DNA of 64,000 nucleotides from assembly GCF_051622035.1 (NCBI RefSeq), contig NC_135367.1:29094001-29158000 (forward strand), in the 5' to 3' direction. Both the position numbers and the translations under genes were made by a program. Below are positions 38,201 through 47,125 of this stretch, piece by piece (position 1 is the first letter of the stretch; each line of letters starts with the position of its first letter). This stretch comes from Arctopsyche grandis (Eukaryota > Arthropoda > Insecta > Trichoptera > Hydropsychidae). The notes beneath the pieces are model-generated. The model ran no database searches, was not told the origin of the DNA, and saw only the letters and a list, made by a program, of their open reading frames with translations.

Positions 38201-39158
38201 CAAATAACTAACATGCAAAGTCTTTTCCGAAATTATATATTAATGTTTTTACCCGGCTTCGCCCAGTATTTTGTAATATAAACCACTTAAACCTAATAGT
38301 TAACATTTTATAAAACGTATTTGAATAGATTTATTTTATTTACATTTATTTGTTTTTTTATTAATTTGAACTTCAATATATATACATACAAAGTCTCTTC
38401 CGAAATTATATATTAGTGTTTTTACCCGGCTTCGCCTGGTATTTGTAATATAAACCGCTTAAACTTAATAGTAAACATTTAATAAAATGTATTTGAATAG
38501 ATTTATTTTATTTACATTCATTTGTTTTTTTATTAATTTGAACTTGACAGATTTTACGAACCAAACCAATATACATACATACATACAAAGTGTCTTTCGA
38601 AATGATATATTAGAAGATGATCGGATTCAAATATTTGAATGCACGTCACATTGCGATCATGTTTAGGATGTGAAGTACGGCGAGCACTCGGATTAAATAT
38701 AATACATGATTGGAATGAGGATGGATCGTGTTGAGTGTTGAGTGATGAGACTGACCGCTGAGTGAGGGCGCGCGCTCGTGGTTCTGAGGCGCGGCAGCGG
38801 GGGGCGTAGACGTGGGGGGCGGCGGCGCGGGGGCGGCCGAATGCGGGGTCGGCGGCCAGAAGGTCCTCCTGGGCACGGACACCCACGCGTCGTGCGCTCG
38901 CGCCAGCTCCAGGATGAACTTGCCATCTGAAACAGTGAGTGGTGAGTGAGTGGTGAGACAGAGTGGTGGTGGTGGTGGTGGTGGTGGTGGGGATGGGGGT
39001 GAGTGTGTGCGTGCGTTACCCTTGAAGAACTTGAGTCGGCCGCCGTGAGTCGCGGGGGTGTGCGGGGGCGGCGGTGGCGGGGCGTTGGGAGGGGGCGGAG
39101 CGGCTCGGGGCGGCTTCGGAGAGCGCGCGTCGCCGTTGAGGGCGGCCGCCTCTGTCAT
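35223..39158 (-). CDS. H: Hairless, Notch-pathway co-repressor adaptor
   Basis: Binds the Notch transcription factor Su(H) and recruits Groucho and CtBP to silence Notch targets. Coding exons on the - strand: 39158-39020, 38926-38756, 36621-35338, 35251-35223; all three introns are phase 1 and the total is 1623 nt (540 residues plus stop). The start is supported by an in-frame TGA 12 nt upstream. The Su(H)-binding region GGRLKFFKDGKFILELARAH (about 39-58) is split by the first intron. The conserved block LSVSDDNSSIQSSPWQRD spans the second junction (about 102-119). A Groucho-type motif YSINSLL lies at about 365-371, and the CtBP motif PLNLSKH is the C-terminus (534-540). The protein is about half the length of Drosophila Hairless (~1,080), while every key motif is kept. 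Without the last splice the frame ends in unrelated residues. Confidence 0.95.
36622..38755 (-). other. Hairless intron 2
   Basis: A 2.1-kb phase 1 intron, donor gtcagt at 38755 and acceptor ctgtttcag ending at 36622. Apart from the tandem repeat at its 5' end it is plain AT-rich DNA with no recognised element. Confidence 0.8.
38040..38620 (+). repeat. Three tandem ~170-195-bp repeat units
   Basis: Units start near 38051, 38244 and 38417 with GTGTTTTTACCCGGCTTCGC-like sequence followed by tatttgtaatataaaccgct. The later two are nearly identical over their full length. A related single copy lies inverted at 50515-50572. The 3' boundary with tacatacatacaaagtctct also recurs at about 63770-63800, so this belongs to a dispersed family. 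Confidence 0.75.
38961..38990 (+). repeat. (GGT)n microsatellite in Hairless intron 1
   Basis: Nine to ten GGT units within the 93-bp first intron of Hairless (39019-38927). On the transcribed strand this is an ACC/CCA run close to the acceptor and could act as part of the pyrimidine-rich tract. Confidence 0.9.
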
Positions 39159-39740
39159 GTTCGCCGTTCACGAGTCTCCGCACACGCATGTCGGCCTCCT
39201 CACCTCTCCTCACCTCCTCACCCCACTTCCTCTCTAGCACTCGCACTCGCAATCGTCGCACTCGCGTTCCAGCACACGCCCACTGCCACTGGCACTGGCG
39301 CTGACACCGACACCGACACCGACACCGACACTACCACTACCACCTCCGGCACCGACTCCAGCACCCCTCATTGGCGCCCCTCGCCCCGCGCTCTCCCCTC
39401 CCCATTTTTCGTGCGGGGTGCTGCACTCGCACTGCCACTGCCACTGACACAGGCACTCGCACTCGCACTCGACCGAGGATCTCGTCGCCACTCGCCACTC
39501 GCCAGCGCCACTACCTCACCCACACACTCGCGGACACACGCACACGCTCACGCACATCACACTTCCTCGCAGCCGTTGCGCCGACGAAGACACCCACCAC
39601 CCTGCAAGCCACCGACCGTCCGCTCTCTCAATCTCTTTTCCATTTCACTATATCGCTATCGAAACATTCATAACCAGTCTTCGGCGGTCCAGCGTGCTTC
39701 TTCCACGAAAGAGGCCATTTTAGGGCTATTTTCCAAGAAA
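39159..39740 (-). promoter_or_regulatory. GC-rich upstream region / likely promoter of Hairless
   Basis: About 580 bases upstream of the Hairless ATG are GC-rich and carry short tandem arrays: CACTCG units, GACACC x4 (39305-39330), CTGCCA and CACGCACACG. Long frames here on both strands are by-products of the repeats. A CpG-rich 5' region fits a promoter/5' UTR, but I see no defined TATA box or initiator. Confidence 0.45.
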
Positions 39741-39772
39741 CGTTAAATAAAATAAATAAATAAACATTGTTT

Positions 39773-39936
39773 TGTGGCGGCTCGCTTATACGACATGGTC
39801 GAGTTTGGTTGCCTTCCTGCGAGTGGGGACCAACCCGGCTGGGTTCGGAGTGCTGCTACTCACTCTGTCTTCAGCTGTCATATAATAAACACGTGCATTA
39901 ACATGCCAGTCGTCTCATTCGTTCATCCTCCATAGT
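39773..39936 (+). repeat. LTR-like repeat, copy 1
   Basis: Contains TTCCTGCGAGTG, CTTCAGCTGTCAT, an AATAAA signal, ACACGTGCATTAACATGCCA and CGTCTCATTCGTTCATCC. The same block recurs in direct orientation at 43108-43258 and, more diverged, at 43768-43890. The AATAAA position inside a direct repeat suggests LTRs or a TRIM, but no retroelement protein lies between them. Confidence 0.5.
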
Positions 39937-40105
39937 TTATTTAAATAAATAAATAAATAAACAATGACTACGTTTACAATACCAATTTCTACACCCGATA
40001 CCAGTGGCGTAGCCAAGGGGGGGTCCAGAGGGTCTGGACCCTCCCCCTTGGCGGTGTGCAGTCGGGGGCAAAATATCCCAATCCTGTCGTAATTGATCAT
40101 TTGTA

Positions 40106-41080
40106 ATAGATGGGCACCTCACATTGAGGCAGCGAAATGCAAAGCGATGCGGGGTATATCCTCAATATATCCAATATTTAATCGCCATAGTTCTTTATCA
40201 ATGGTAAATAAACGGCACATCTCAGGTTTTGTTTCCTACCGCATGCGCGCTTTATGTGTTCATGCGTTGTTGTTAATTTTGTACTTGGTTATGTACAGTG
40301 TAGTTTTTTTATTAGAACAGTGATGTGCGGTTGTTCTTGTGCGATATTCATGAACAACCGTCTCGTTCTCCGACGAAAGGGTCTCTTGGACTGTATTCGT
40401 CGGGGGGGTGGTGGCCTCATGTTGAGGGCTTTAAGGGTCAAATTCCGTGACCTTTAAAGCGGGCTTAGTAACGGTAAATAAAATAAAATTATATCGCGCG
40501 CTCATATTACCATTATTAACCTATACTTCACCTGTATGGAATAACGCCTCGAATACTAACCTTTCCAAGCTCCAAGTAATACAAAATAAATCCCTAAAAA
40601 TAACTTATAATACACCCATATATACTAACCTGAAAAAACTGCATACCATATATAAAATTCCGTTTGTTACAGACATTACTAACAAACTAACCAGTAGATT
40701 CTATGACAGAATCACTAATAACCATACTAACACACTTGTGAAGAGTCTCGGTGATTACAACAAAATATCCCTTCAGGTATAAACACAGATTACCTAAACA
40801 CAATCTGCTTTAGATCATCGACTTAAGAGAGTCTTTAATTAATATTATGTATTAGATGTATTATGAACATTTATAAGGATTGTAAATAGGTTTTTGAGCT
40901 CTTTTTCCTATTATGCTTTAGATTAACATTAGAATAATATAATACTGTAATTACTAACCAAATTAAATTAAATTGTAAAATAGAAAATGATCAGTAGATC
41001 AGTAGCTATTAAAATAGATATAAGATGTATTGTGAACATAATTTCGAAATAATGAAAAGCATTTAAAAATCAAAAAATCA
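40106..41080 (+). mobile_element. 5'-truncated jockey-type LINE with a further insertion
   Basis: Inserted in a hAT copy with a 10-bp duplication ATCATTTGTA (40096-40105 and 41081-41090). It encodes the C-terminal part of a reverse transcriptase ORF: WAPHIEAAKCKAM, SSIYPIFNRHSSLSMVNK, then after the 260-bp insert IKLYRALILPLLTYTSPVW and LQVIQNKSLKITYN. The 3' UTR ends in an A-rich tail. Partial 3' copies occur at 7247-7471 and 45250-45400. Non-functional, since it lacks the catalytic RT core and the endonuclease. Confidence 0.85.
40213..40472. mobile_element. 260-bp unclassified insertion inside the LINE
   Basis: Flanked by the 10-bp direct repeat GGTAAATAAA (40203-40212 and 40473-40482). 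Removing it with one repeat restores the LINE reading frame exactly (VNK to IKLYR). It has no evident terminal inverted repeats (starts CGGCACATCTC, ends GCTTAGTAAC), no poly(A) tail and no coding sequence. The class is unknown; a 9-10-bp duplication would suit a Mutator-like or a retroposed element. Confidence 0.7.
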
Positions 41081-41154
41081 ATCATTTGTACCATTTTTGG
41101 ATAGTTTTCTATCCCAAATCCATGACAGATTTTTAGGACGTAAACCATTGAAGT

Positions 41155-41495
41155 ATAATGGGTAGAAGCGCTCTCAGCTTCCAAAAATGTTGCTACTAAA
41201 GCTCCGTGCAGACGGAGATTTCGACTGTTTTTCTCAGTTGCAGTAGGATCTCTTTGAAATAGGCTCTACTAATGAAATTGTGTGGTATTATTAGTTCGAC
41301 AAAGTCTGTATGTGCACGTGCTAGATGTTCGGACCAGCCTCACTCATTGAAAAACAGTTATTATTACTTTATCTAAATTGAAGTAGTATGCATAGAATTG
41401 CTCTCAGCCCCTAAAAATGTTGCCACAAAAAATCCGTGTGCCCGGAGATGTCAGCTGTTTTGTCCAGTTGTTGTAAAGGACGATCACTTCCACGA
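41155..41495 (+). repeat. Two diverged direct copies of a ~90-bp unit
   Basis: 41162-41255 and 41396-41490 share GCTCTCAGC, aaaaatgttgc, ccgtg and ggagat in the same order, with about 140 bases between. No function is recognised. Confidence 0.45.
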
Positions 41496-41659
41496 TTTTT
41501 TTTCCTCACTCTTTAGACTTTACGTCTCTCTCTTCGATGGCTCGCTTTTAAGCGATACTTTTGTTAGGAATAACTATTCTGTCCGAGCCAAAAACCCTCA
41601 TGGCCGTTGGTTGTCCTCTTACGGCTTCGGCTTTTGTTTTCCCTCTTTTACACCGACCA

Positions 41660-42180
41660 TCCGTCAGTCGCTCTAGATTCTCCCGTGGGTCCGGCGCCCG
41701 GTGATCCCGGCGCGGACCGCCAGATGTAGCGTCCCTCGTAAACCCGGCCTCGAACTAAGGCAGGCTGGCCCCGTAATCCGCCCGAGTCTGATCACGGCGA
41801 GCGCTCATTGGCATAATAGAAGCCCTCCGAGGAGTATGGCTTCTTCCATAGTCGTGCCTCACCGACTATGCTCGAACACGGCGAGCTCTCAGACGCCCGC
41901 TAGCCGCCGACCGAGAAGGTCTTGGCGTGGCTGGTCTACCCTGCCTGACCAGCCAGCCTACTCAATCCACAGCCCCCGCCATAAAGGGGCAGAGGCGTCG
42001 AGCAACTCCCCGGCTCGGCCATCAACTTATCAATAAAAACGAGATCGTAACCGTTACTCTTTTGTATAATTCCCCCACCCCGCACCGTTCTAGAGCAAGC
42101 TGATCGAGACGACGACACACACACAGCCACTGGTCATCCACACATACACACGCATATATACAGCCCCTGCAGCTATCGTT
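41660..42180 (+). mobile_element. GC-rich LTR-like segment
   Basis: A sharply bounded GC-rich block in AT-rich DNA with no long credible ORF. It contains an AATAAA at about 42030-42035 and ends in a CA-rich stretch. This resembles an LTR (solo) of a gypsy- or Pao-type element, but TG...CA ends and a 5-bp duplication could not be fixed. Confidence 0.35.
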
Positions 42181-42211
42181 CATTTACAATACCAATTTCT
42201 ACACCCGATAC

Positions 42212-42992
42212 CAGTGGCGTAGCAAAGGGGGGGGGGGTCCAGGGAGTCTGGACCCCCCCCTTGGCGGAGTGCAGCCGGGGGCAAAATATCCCACTCCTGA
42301 CGTAATTGATCATTTGTACCATTTTTGGATAGTTTTCTATCCCAAATCCATTACAGATTTTTAGGACGTAAACCTATACTTGAAAATTTCCAATGTTTGC
42401 TTCCTGATGGAAATAGCTCTCAACCATCAAGTATTTTAAAAAATAAGACAAAGACTTCGGGGAAAATTTACAACCAAGATATATTTTGTGGGCCTTTCAT
42501 TCTAACTGGAGAGTTGGAAATGTGGTGGCAATATTTAAGTACTATTGAAAATCGACCAAAAAACGCACTAGCTGCAATTACAATTTGCAATCCTTCAATA
42601 TTTACATACTTCTAAACATTCTAGCAACACTTCCGGTGACAACAGCCACAAGTGAACGGAGCTTCTCCACACTACGATGACTAAAAACATATTTAAGAAA
42701 TACGATGTCGGAAAATCGACTAAATGGACTTGCTTTATTAGATATTCATAGGGATATAAATTTTAGTGCAGAAAAAAATATTAGATAAATACGAGAAGAC
42801 TGGATCTGTGAATTTCGTACTTTTTTAAAGTATTCATTATTTTTATTTTATTTGAATTTTGTTCATACCATATGTTTATTACGTATTTACTTTATAATTA
42901 TATATTGTGATTTTATATTAATTAAATATAAATTATCCTGCCTTTTTTCCTGTCAAAACCCCCCCCATGACAAAATCCTGGCTACGCCACTG
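42212..42992 (+). mobile_element. hAT transposon, 781 bp, internally deleted
   Basis: Ends CAGTGGCGTAGCAAAGG and CCTGGCTACGCCACTG, terminal inverted repeats. A perfect 8-bp duplication CCCGATAC lies at 42204-42211 and 42993-43000. The interior encodes a broken hAT transposase C-terminus: LEMWWQYLSTIENRPKNALA, then after frameshifts the dimerisation region (PVTTATSERSFSTLRR, NRLNGLALLDIHRDI). The N-terminal BED and catalytic parts are gone. Confidence 0.92.
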
Positions 42993-43001
42993 CCCGATAC
43001 G

Positions 43002-43096
43002 CCCGATATTTAGGAATTTTTCCATAACCAGTTCCTACATAGCAACCACAGGTTGCAATATGGGAACTGGATATGGAAAAATTCCTAAATATCGGG
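43002..43096. repeat. Near-perfect hairpin (foldback)
   Basis: The arms CCCGATATTTAGGAATTTTT and AAAAATTCCTAAATATCGGG extend to CCATAACCAGTTCC / GGAACTGGATATGG, about 38-40 paired bases with a ~15-base loop. It abuts the right target duplication of the hAT element, which itself reads CCCGATAC, so the hAT landed in the end of this foldback. Confidence 0.85.
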
Positions 43097-43107
43097 TGTA
43101 TAAATCG

Positions 43108-43258
43108 GTAGTGTCATGGTCTAGTTTGATCACCTTCCTGCGAGTGAGGACCAACTCGATTGTGTTCGGGTTTAGCTACCTCACTCTGCCTTCAGCTGTC
43201 ATAAATAAAACACGTGCATTAACATGCCAATCGTCTCATTCGTTCATCCCCCATAGTG
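43108..43258 (+). repeat. LTR-like repeat, copy 2
   Basis: Direct copy of 39773-39936: CCTTCCTGCGAGTGAGGACC, CTTCAGCTGTCAT, AATAAA, CGTGCATTAACATGCCA, CTCATTCGTTCATCC. About 3.3 kb separates the two, all of it other repeats. Confidence 0.5.
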
Positions 43259-43304
43259 TAAACGTAGCCAATGGTGCTGCGCAGAGTCGCGCCGCACTAT
43301 ATTC

Positions 43305-43690
43305 ATAACGGATCTACCTCACGGCACCGAAAGTCAAAAGATCGAAAAAGCAAATATCGGAGGGCGAAGATCGAAAATCGAAAGATCTTAAGTCGAAAAA
43401 TCAAAAAAAAAGGCACATGGTAAATGGTACTATGTATATATAATATATATCAGTGACATGCGGTGAAATTATCTCTTTTTTTTGTCATACAGCCTTGTTT
43501 AATGAGCACGCGCAGGATACGGAAGCCTGTTCCTCTTGTATCCTGCTCGTGCAAATCAAGTCAGGATGTACGACGGGAGAAGAGAGAGTTTTACCGCACG
43601 CCACTGATATATACATATATATACCAACCGTTTTTCATATATATGCATGGTAAACGAGCATTTTCGATTTTTTGACTGTCGGTGCGATGA
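43305..43690 (+). mobile_element. Foldback element with CAGTG inner ends, copy 1
   Basis: The outer ends CACCGAAAGTCAAAAGATCG and cgattttttgactgtcggtg are inverted. An inner pair CAGTGACATGCGGT (43451) and accgcacgccactg (to 43606) is also inverted and is flanked by TATATA. An inverted copy of the whole lies at 60855-61215. No coding capacity; a hAT-type MITE is possible from the CAGTG ends. Confidence 0.6.
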
Positions 43691-43767
43691 CGGAGTGATA
43701 GTCGTTCAAAAAAATCCAGCTCCGATCCAAACGTTTCTAAATTTTATTTCCCCCCTGTACGATACTA

Positions 43768-43890
43768 AAGCGGCTCTACGACATGGTCGGGTTTCGGTCA
43801 CCCATCTGCGAGCTGGAACCGACTCGGCCATGTTGGTTCGCCACTGCTTTACTTCCTTACCAACCGTCATATTAAAAAGTCGTGTAGGAA
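43768..43890 (+). repeat. LTR-like repeat, diverged copy 3
   Basis: Shares acgacatggtcg, ctgcgag, accgactcgg and a tail like the copies at 39773 and 43108, with many substitutions. Confidence 0.35.
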
Positions 43891-44289
43891 AATAGCACAG
43901 CTTGTGCTATTCCGAATCAAAACCAATGATCTCATATATTTCACGGTAATTGGATTATTAGACATCATCGTCGCTCCTATACAAACGTACAGAACTAATC
44001 CCGCCGGGAATTATCTTCGCTACTCGAGGGCAACGTCCCATTTGACTATTCCAGAAGAAAGAGTTCATCGCTTGATCGTAAAACGAACGAAATCCAATGC
44101 TGATGTCACCATACAGATGCAACACGTGTTTTGAAGACAAAGACATCTGGACACGGCACGCAACGAACTTCAATGTATATAAAACGACACACCAGCTCCA
44201 GACGCCAGGTGAACCTCTGGATTTCAACCTCTCACTTCTCCGAAGCTGAGCAATTATATTTGAATTTTTTCGTGAAGAACACACATGGT

Positions 44290-44700
44290 TAAGGGGTCGA
44301 AAAAAAAATCGAACAAGAGTAAACTGCCACGTCCGGTTGACGGATGCTTACCAAATTTTATATTTAACTTCGTATTAAAATTAAACTTGCAGATATGAAA
44401 TTTAAGTTTAATGAACTAAAAGGTTTCTGAGAAAAACATATAACTAGAGGTAGGCTAGTCACAGTGCTATCCATTGTTCGGCAAACCTTTAACAATGCAT
44501 TTACAACCTTTGAACAATACACGGCCCCCTCAGGCTCCGGTGACTACATATAACACATATTACTCTGCTCTAGAGTAAAAGTACTACTTCCGGTTCAGGT
44601 AAAAATTTTTGGCTATAAAAATTATAATTTCTATTATACGTAAAAAAATTTCAATCCAATTCAGTTAGTGGTTTAGGAGATAATTGAATTTAAAAACTAA
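44290..44700. repeat. ACTTCCGG-box repeat piece plus short repeat
   Basis: 44555-44700 matches the ACTTCCGG family (tactacttccggtt, gttagtggtttaggagataa). 44290-44440 resembles its neighbouring part. 44451-44548 is the second copy of the short repeat at 9862-9992. Confidence 0.5.
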
Positions 44701-44820
44701 GAAAATAATAATAATAATAATATTTATACAAAAATAATAATAATAATATTTATATAAAAATAATAATATTTATATAAAAATAATAATATTTATATAAAAA
44801 TAATAATAATAATATTTTAA
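44700..44820. repeat. AT-rich minisatellite
   Basis: Five imperfect units of aatatttatataaaaataat with ATA expansions between them. Confidence 0.9.
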
Positions 44821-45249
44821 AATCAAAGTGCCCGAGAGCGCCAAATAAGTTAGGGCGCCGCTCGATGCGCCAAAAGCGCTTTAAAATTAAAATTAGAGCG
44901 CCAAAGGTCCTACATTTGTACTCGGCAAATTCTTGTTAAACAATCTACTGGAAGAAGCCGAATTCAAAATCTGATATTATTAGTAATGAACTTATCAATT
45001 TCTTCCTTTCTTTCAAATAAAATTCAAGGTAAAATTAATCCACTCATTGTATTAAATTTTATAAAACGGCACAATTTACAAGAATTATATCCAAACATTT
45101 AAGTTTCTATGCTTTTGCTGACATTGTCTGAAACCGTAGAAATGTCTCAAGGCCGGGAAAAAGGAAGATGGTAATCTAGTTTTTTTTTCTAAGGGTGTTT
45201 AGAAAAAACTGCTCGAGGGCACCATTGGGTGTAAGGCCGGCTGACTATG

Positions 45250-45400
45250 ACTGACTATGATTACTAACAAAATTAATTTAAAATTGTAAAATAGAAAATG
45301 ATCAGTAGATCAGTAGCTATTAAAATAGATATAAGATATATTGTGAACATAATTTAGTAATAATAAAAAGCATTTAAAAATCAAAAAAAAAAAAAAATCA
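45250..45400 (+). mobile_element. Jockey-type LINE 3' tail
   Basis: Matches 40930-41080 (aaaatgatcagtagatcagt, aaaagcatttaaaaatc) and ends in a longer A run. Only the 3' UTR and tail remain. The CGGAACATCTG-family repeat follows directly. The preceding 44820-45250 holds no recognisable feature. Confidence 0.6.
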
Positions 45401-45413
45401 ATTATCAAAAATA

Positions 45414-45550
45414 CGGTTCGGTGAATACTGGTCACAAAGTCCCTAACATCTCTAAAACGGAACATCTGGCAGCCGAAAAGTCCATCATACTAACGAGAAC
45501 TTGAATGTCAAATATTGTGTTTTCGCGATTTTCATTGCAAAAATTTTCTT
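45414..45550 (+). repeat. Interspersed repeat (CGGAACATCTG family), copy 2
   Basis: Shares GGTCACAAAGTC, AACGGAACATCTGGCAGCCG, catactaacgagaact and cgcgattttca with 13998-14185 and 49425-49575. Confidence 0.6.
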
Positions 45551-45568
45551 TGAGACCCAAAAATACAT

Positions 45569-46072
45569 ATGAAGAATTTAAAAGCTTCTGAATTGTCTCT
45601 AATTGCGAAGCGCTTTAAGAATCCCCATACTTTGATTATGCTCTATTACAGTTTGGTTCGTAGTAATATGGAGTATGCTTCAATCATATGGTCTCCTTAT
45701 TACCAAACTCACATTGAGCATTTAGAGACCATTCAGAAACGTCTTTTGCGCCATTTATCCTATAAGACTGGTCTTAAAAAACTGTTACCATCTTATAATG
45801 ACAGACTTTCTTTTTTCCATATTGCAAGTTTGTCTCAGCGCAGAAGAGTTTCTGATTTGTTAATTTTATACAAGATTAACTTTAACGTTAATGTCCGATT
45901 CACCAGATGCTCAAATTTTTTTTATCCACCAATTTGTCAAAGCAACACTTCTTTCAATAGTGCAATCGTTCGTATATGCCGTATTTACGATAGCTTAGAT
46001 GATTGTCCCGACCCCTTTAGTGACTCTTTTAGTATTTTTAAAACAAAGGCGAAGAAAATAATCTGTGGTTGA
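45569..46072 (+). pseudogene. Non-LTR retrotransposon reverse-transcriptase C-terminal fragment
   Basis: An open frame of 167 codons: LYYSLVRSNMEYASIIWSPY, HIEHLETIQKRLLRHLSYKT, ILYKINFNVNV. This is the thumb/connection region found at the end of non-LTR reverse transcriptases. It lacks the YxDD core, so it is a 5'-truncated relic. The frame is intact, hence fairly young. T-rich sequence with AATAAA (46285-46305) follows. Confidence 0.8.
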
Positions 46073-46320
46073 TTTGCTTCTTCACCTTCATTGTCTTTCT
46101 TTTTCTTTTTTACTTTATCTGTTTCTTTTTTTTAATCTTGATGTTTTTGTAATTTTACTTTTTTATATAACCATGTGGTGCTCACTGTAAATGAAATATT
46201 TTATTTTTATTTGTGTTTATTATTATTTTTTGTCTCACTATACAACTTTCTTTTTATATTTTATTCTGTGTGTGTGCCTATTTAAATAAATAAAAAAAAG
46301 GAAATAAAAAAAGTAATTAG

Positions 46321-46920
46321 TAATTGATCGACTGTCCTCAATTATTGAGCAGACTATCATTGCGTGTGCCAAATAGAATGACTAGATGTAATGAGCTCCT
46401 TTACATACCTAATACTTTTTCTAATTATGGAAGAAGCTCATTAATCTGGCGTGCAAGCTCCACCGTCAACACACTAATTTTAACAATTTCTATGTTTGAC
46501 TTATTTAATATTAATGCTATACAAGCTAGAGTGATTATTGCAAATTTGTTTTTCGATGATTAATTTTATTGAAAATTTACGATTGTGATTATGAATTTTT
46601 ATTTTGATGTATTTATTTTGTCTTTTTGTTTTTTGTTATATATTATATTATTTTTATTATTTCATAATTTTTATCATATTATTATTCTTATTATTTTGAT
46701 ATTTTTATTATACTGTTATTTCTATTTTTTTTCTTTTTTTGTTTTCTTTAACTATCTTACTCTATTATCATTTTTGTTTCTTATTTTAAATGTTTGAGCT
46801 TTTCTTTTTTTTACCTATATGTGAAAATTATTAATGGTTTACTTAACATAATTATGTTTTTTTACTATCAATCTATGTAACTTAATAAACTGTAAATTTT
46901 CCAAATAAATAAATTAAAAT
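46321..46920 (+). pseudogene. Second non-LTR LINE C-terminal fragment
   Basis: 46336-46563 encodes [20 protein letters not shown] and NYGRSSLIWRASSTVNTLI, a common C-terminal end of LINE ORF2 proteins. A T/A-rich 3' region runs to about 46920. A close inverted copy lies at 49000-49400. Confidence 0.7.
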
Positions 46921-46924
46921 TAAA

Positions 46925-47125
46925 ATTAAAATTTCGCAAATATGAAAGGCGGCCGTAGCTATAGGCGAAGTTGCGCGCGACGTTGTGTGAAATTGGAAAC
47001 GAAAATCAGTAGTTGCAGTAGGCGAGGGTATGGGCGTGAAAGCGAGCGTGTCGGCCTCGCGAGCGTAGAACGTGGCGCGGAAGGCGGCAAGCGCAAAGTA
47101 GTCGAGTGCTGAGTGCAGAGTGAGG
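46925..47125 (+). promoter_or_regulatory. GC-rich 5' region of the eIF4A3-like gene
   Basis: GC content rises abruptly at about 46947 and stays high through the first exon. Many CpGs but no TATA box. Likely promoter and 5' UTR, inferred from position and composition only. Confidence 0.45.

Larger units (their letters stand above)
40002..41150 (+). mobile_element. hAT transposon copy 1, interrupted by a LINE
   Basis: The 5' end CAGTGGCGTAGCCAAGG at 40002 is preceded by CCCGATAC. The sequence matches the hAT at 42212-42992 up to ATCATTTGTA (40096-40105), then resumes at ATCATTTGTACC (41081) after the LINE. The match continues through tttttaggacgtaaacc to about 41146. The 3' end is not found, so the copy is truncated. 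Confidence 0.75.

Noticed and set aside
38646..39158. A continuous 170-codon frame through Hairless exons 1-2
   Set aside because: It reads through two introns. Splicing at gtaacg and gtcagt restores the conserved Su(H)-binding and DDNSSIQSSPWQRD regions, which the unspliced frame breaks.
39003..39746. A 247-codon frame antisense to the Hairless 5' region
   Set aside because: It mirrors the Hairless first exon and simple repeats (GACACC, CACTCG). The protein is Thr/Ala/Arg/His low complexity, best explained by composition.
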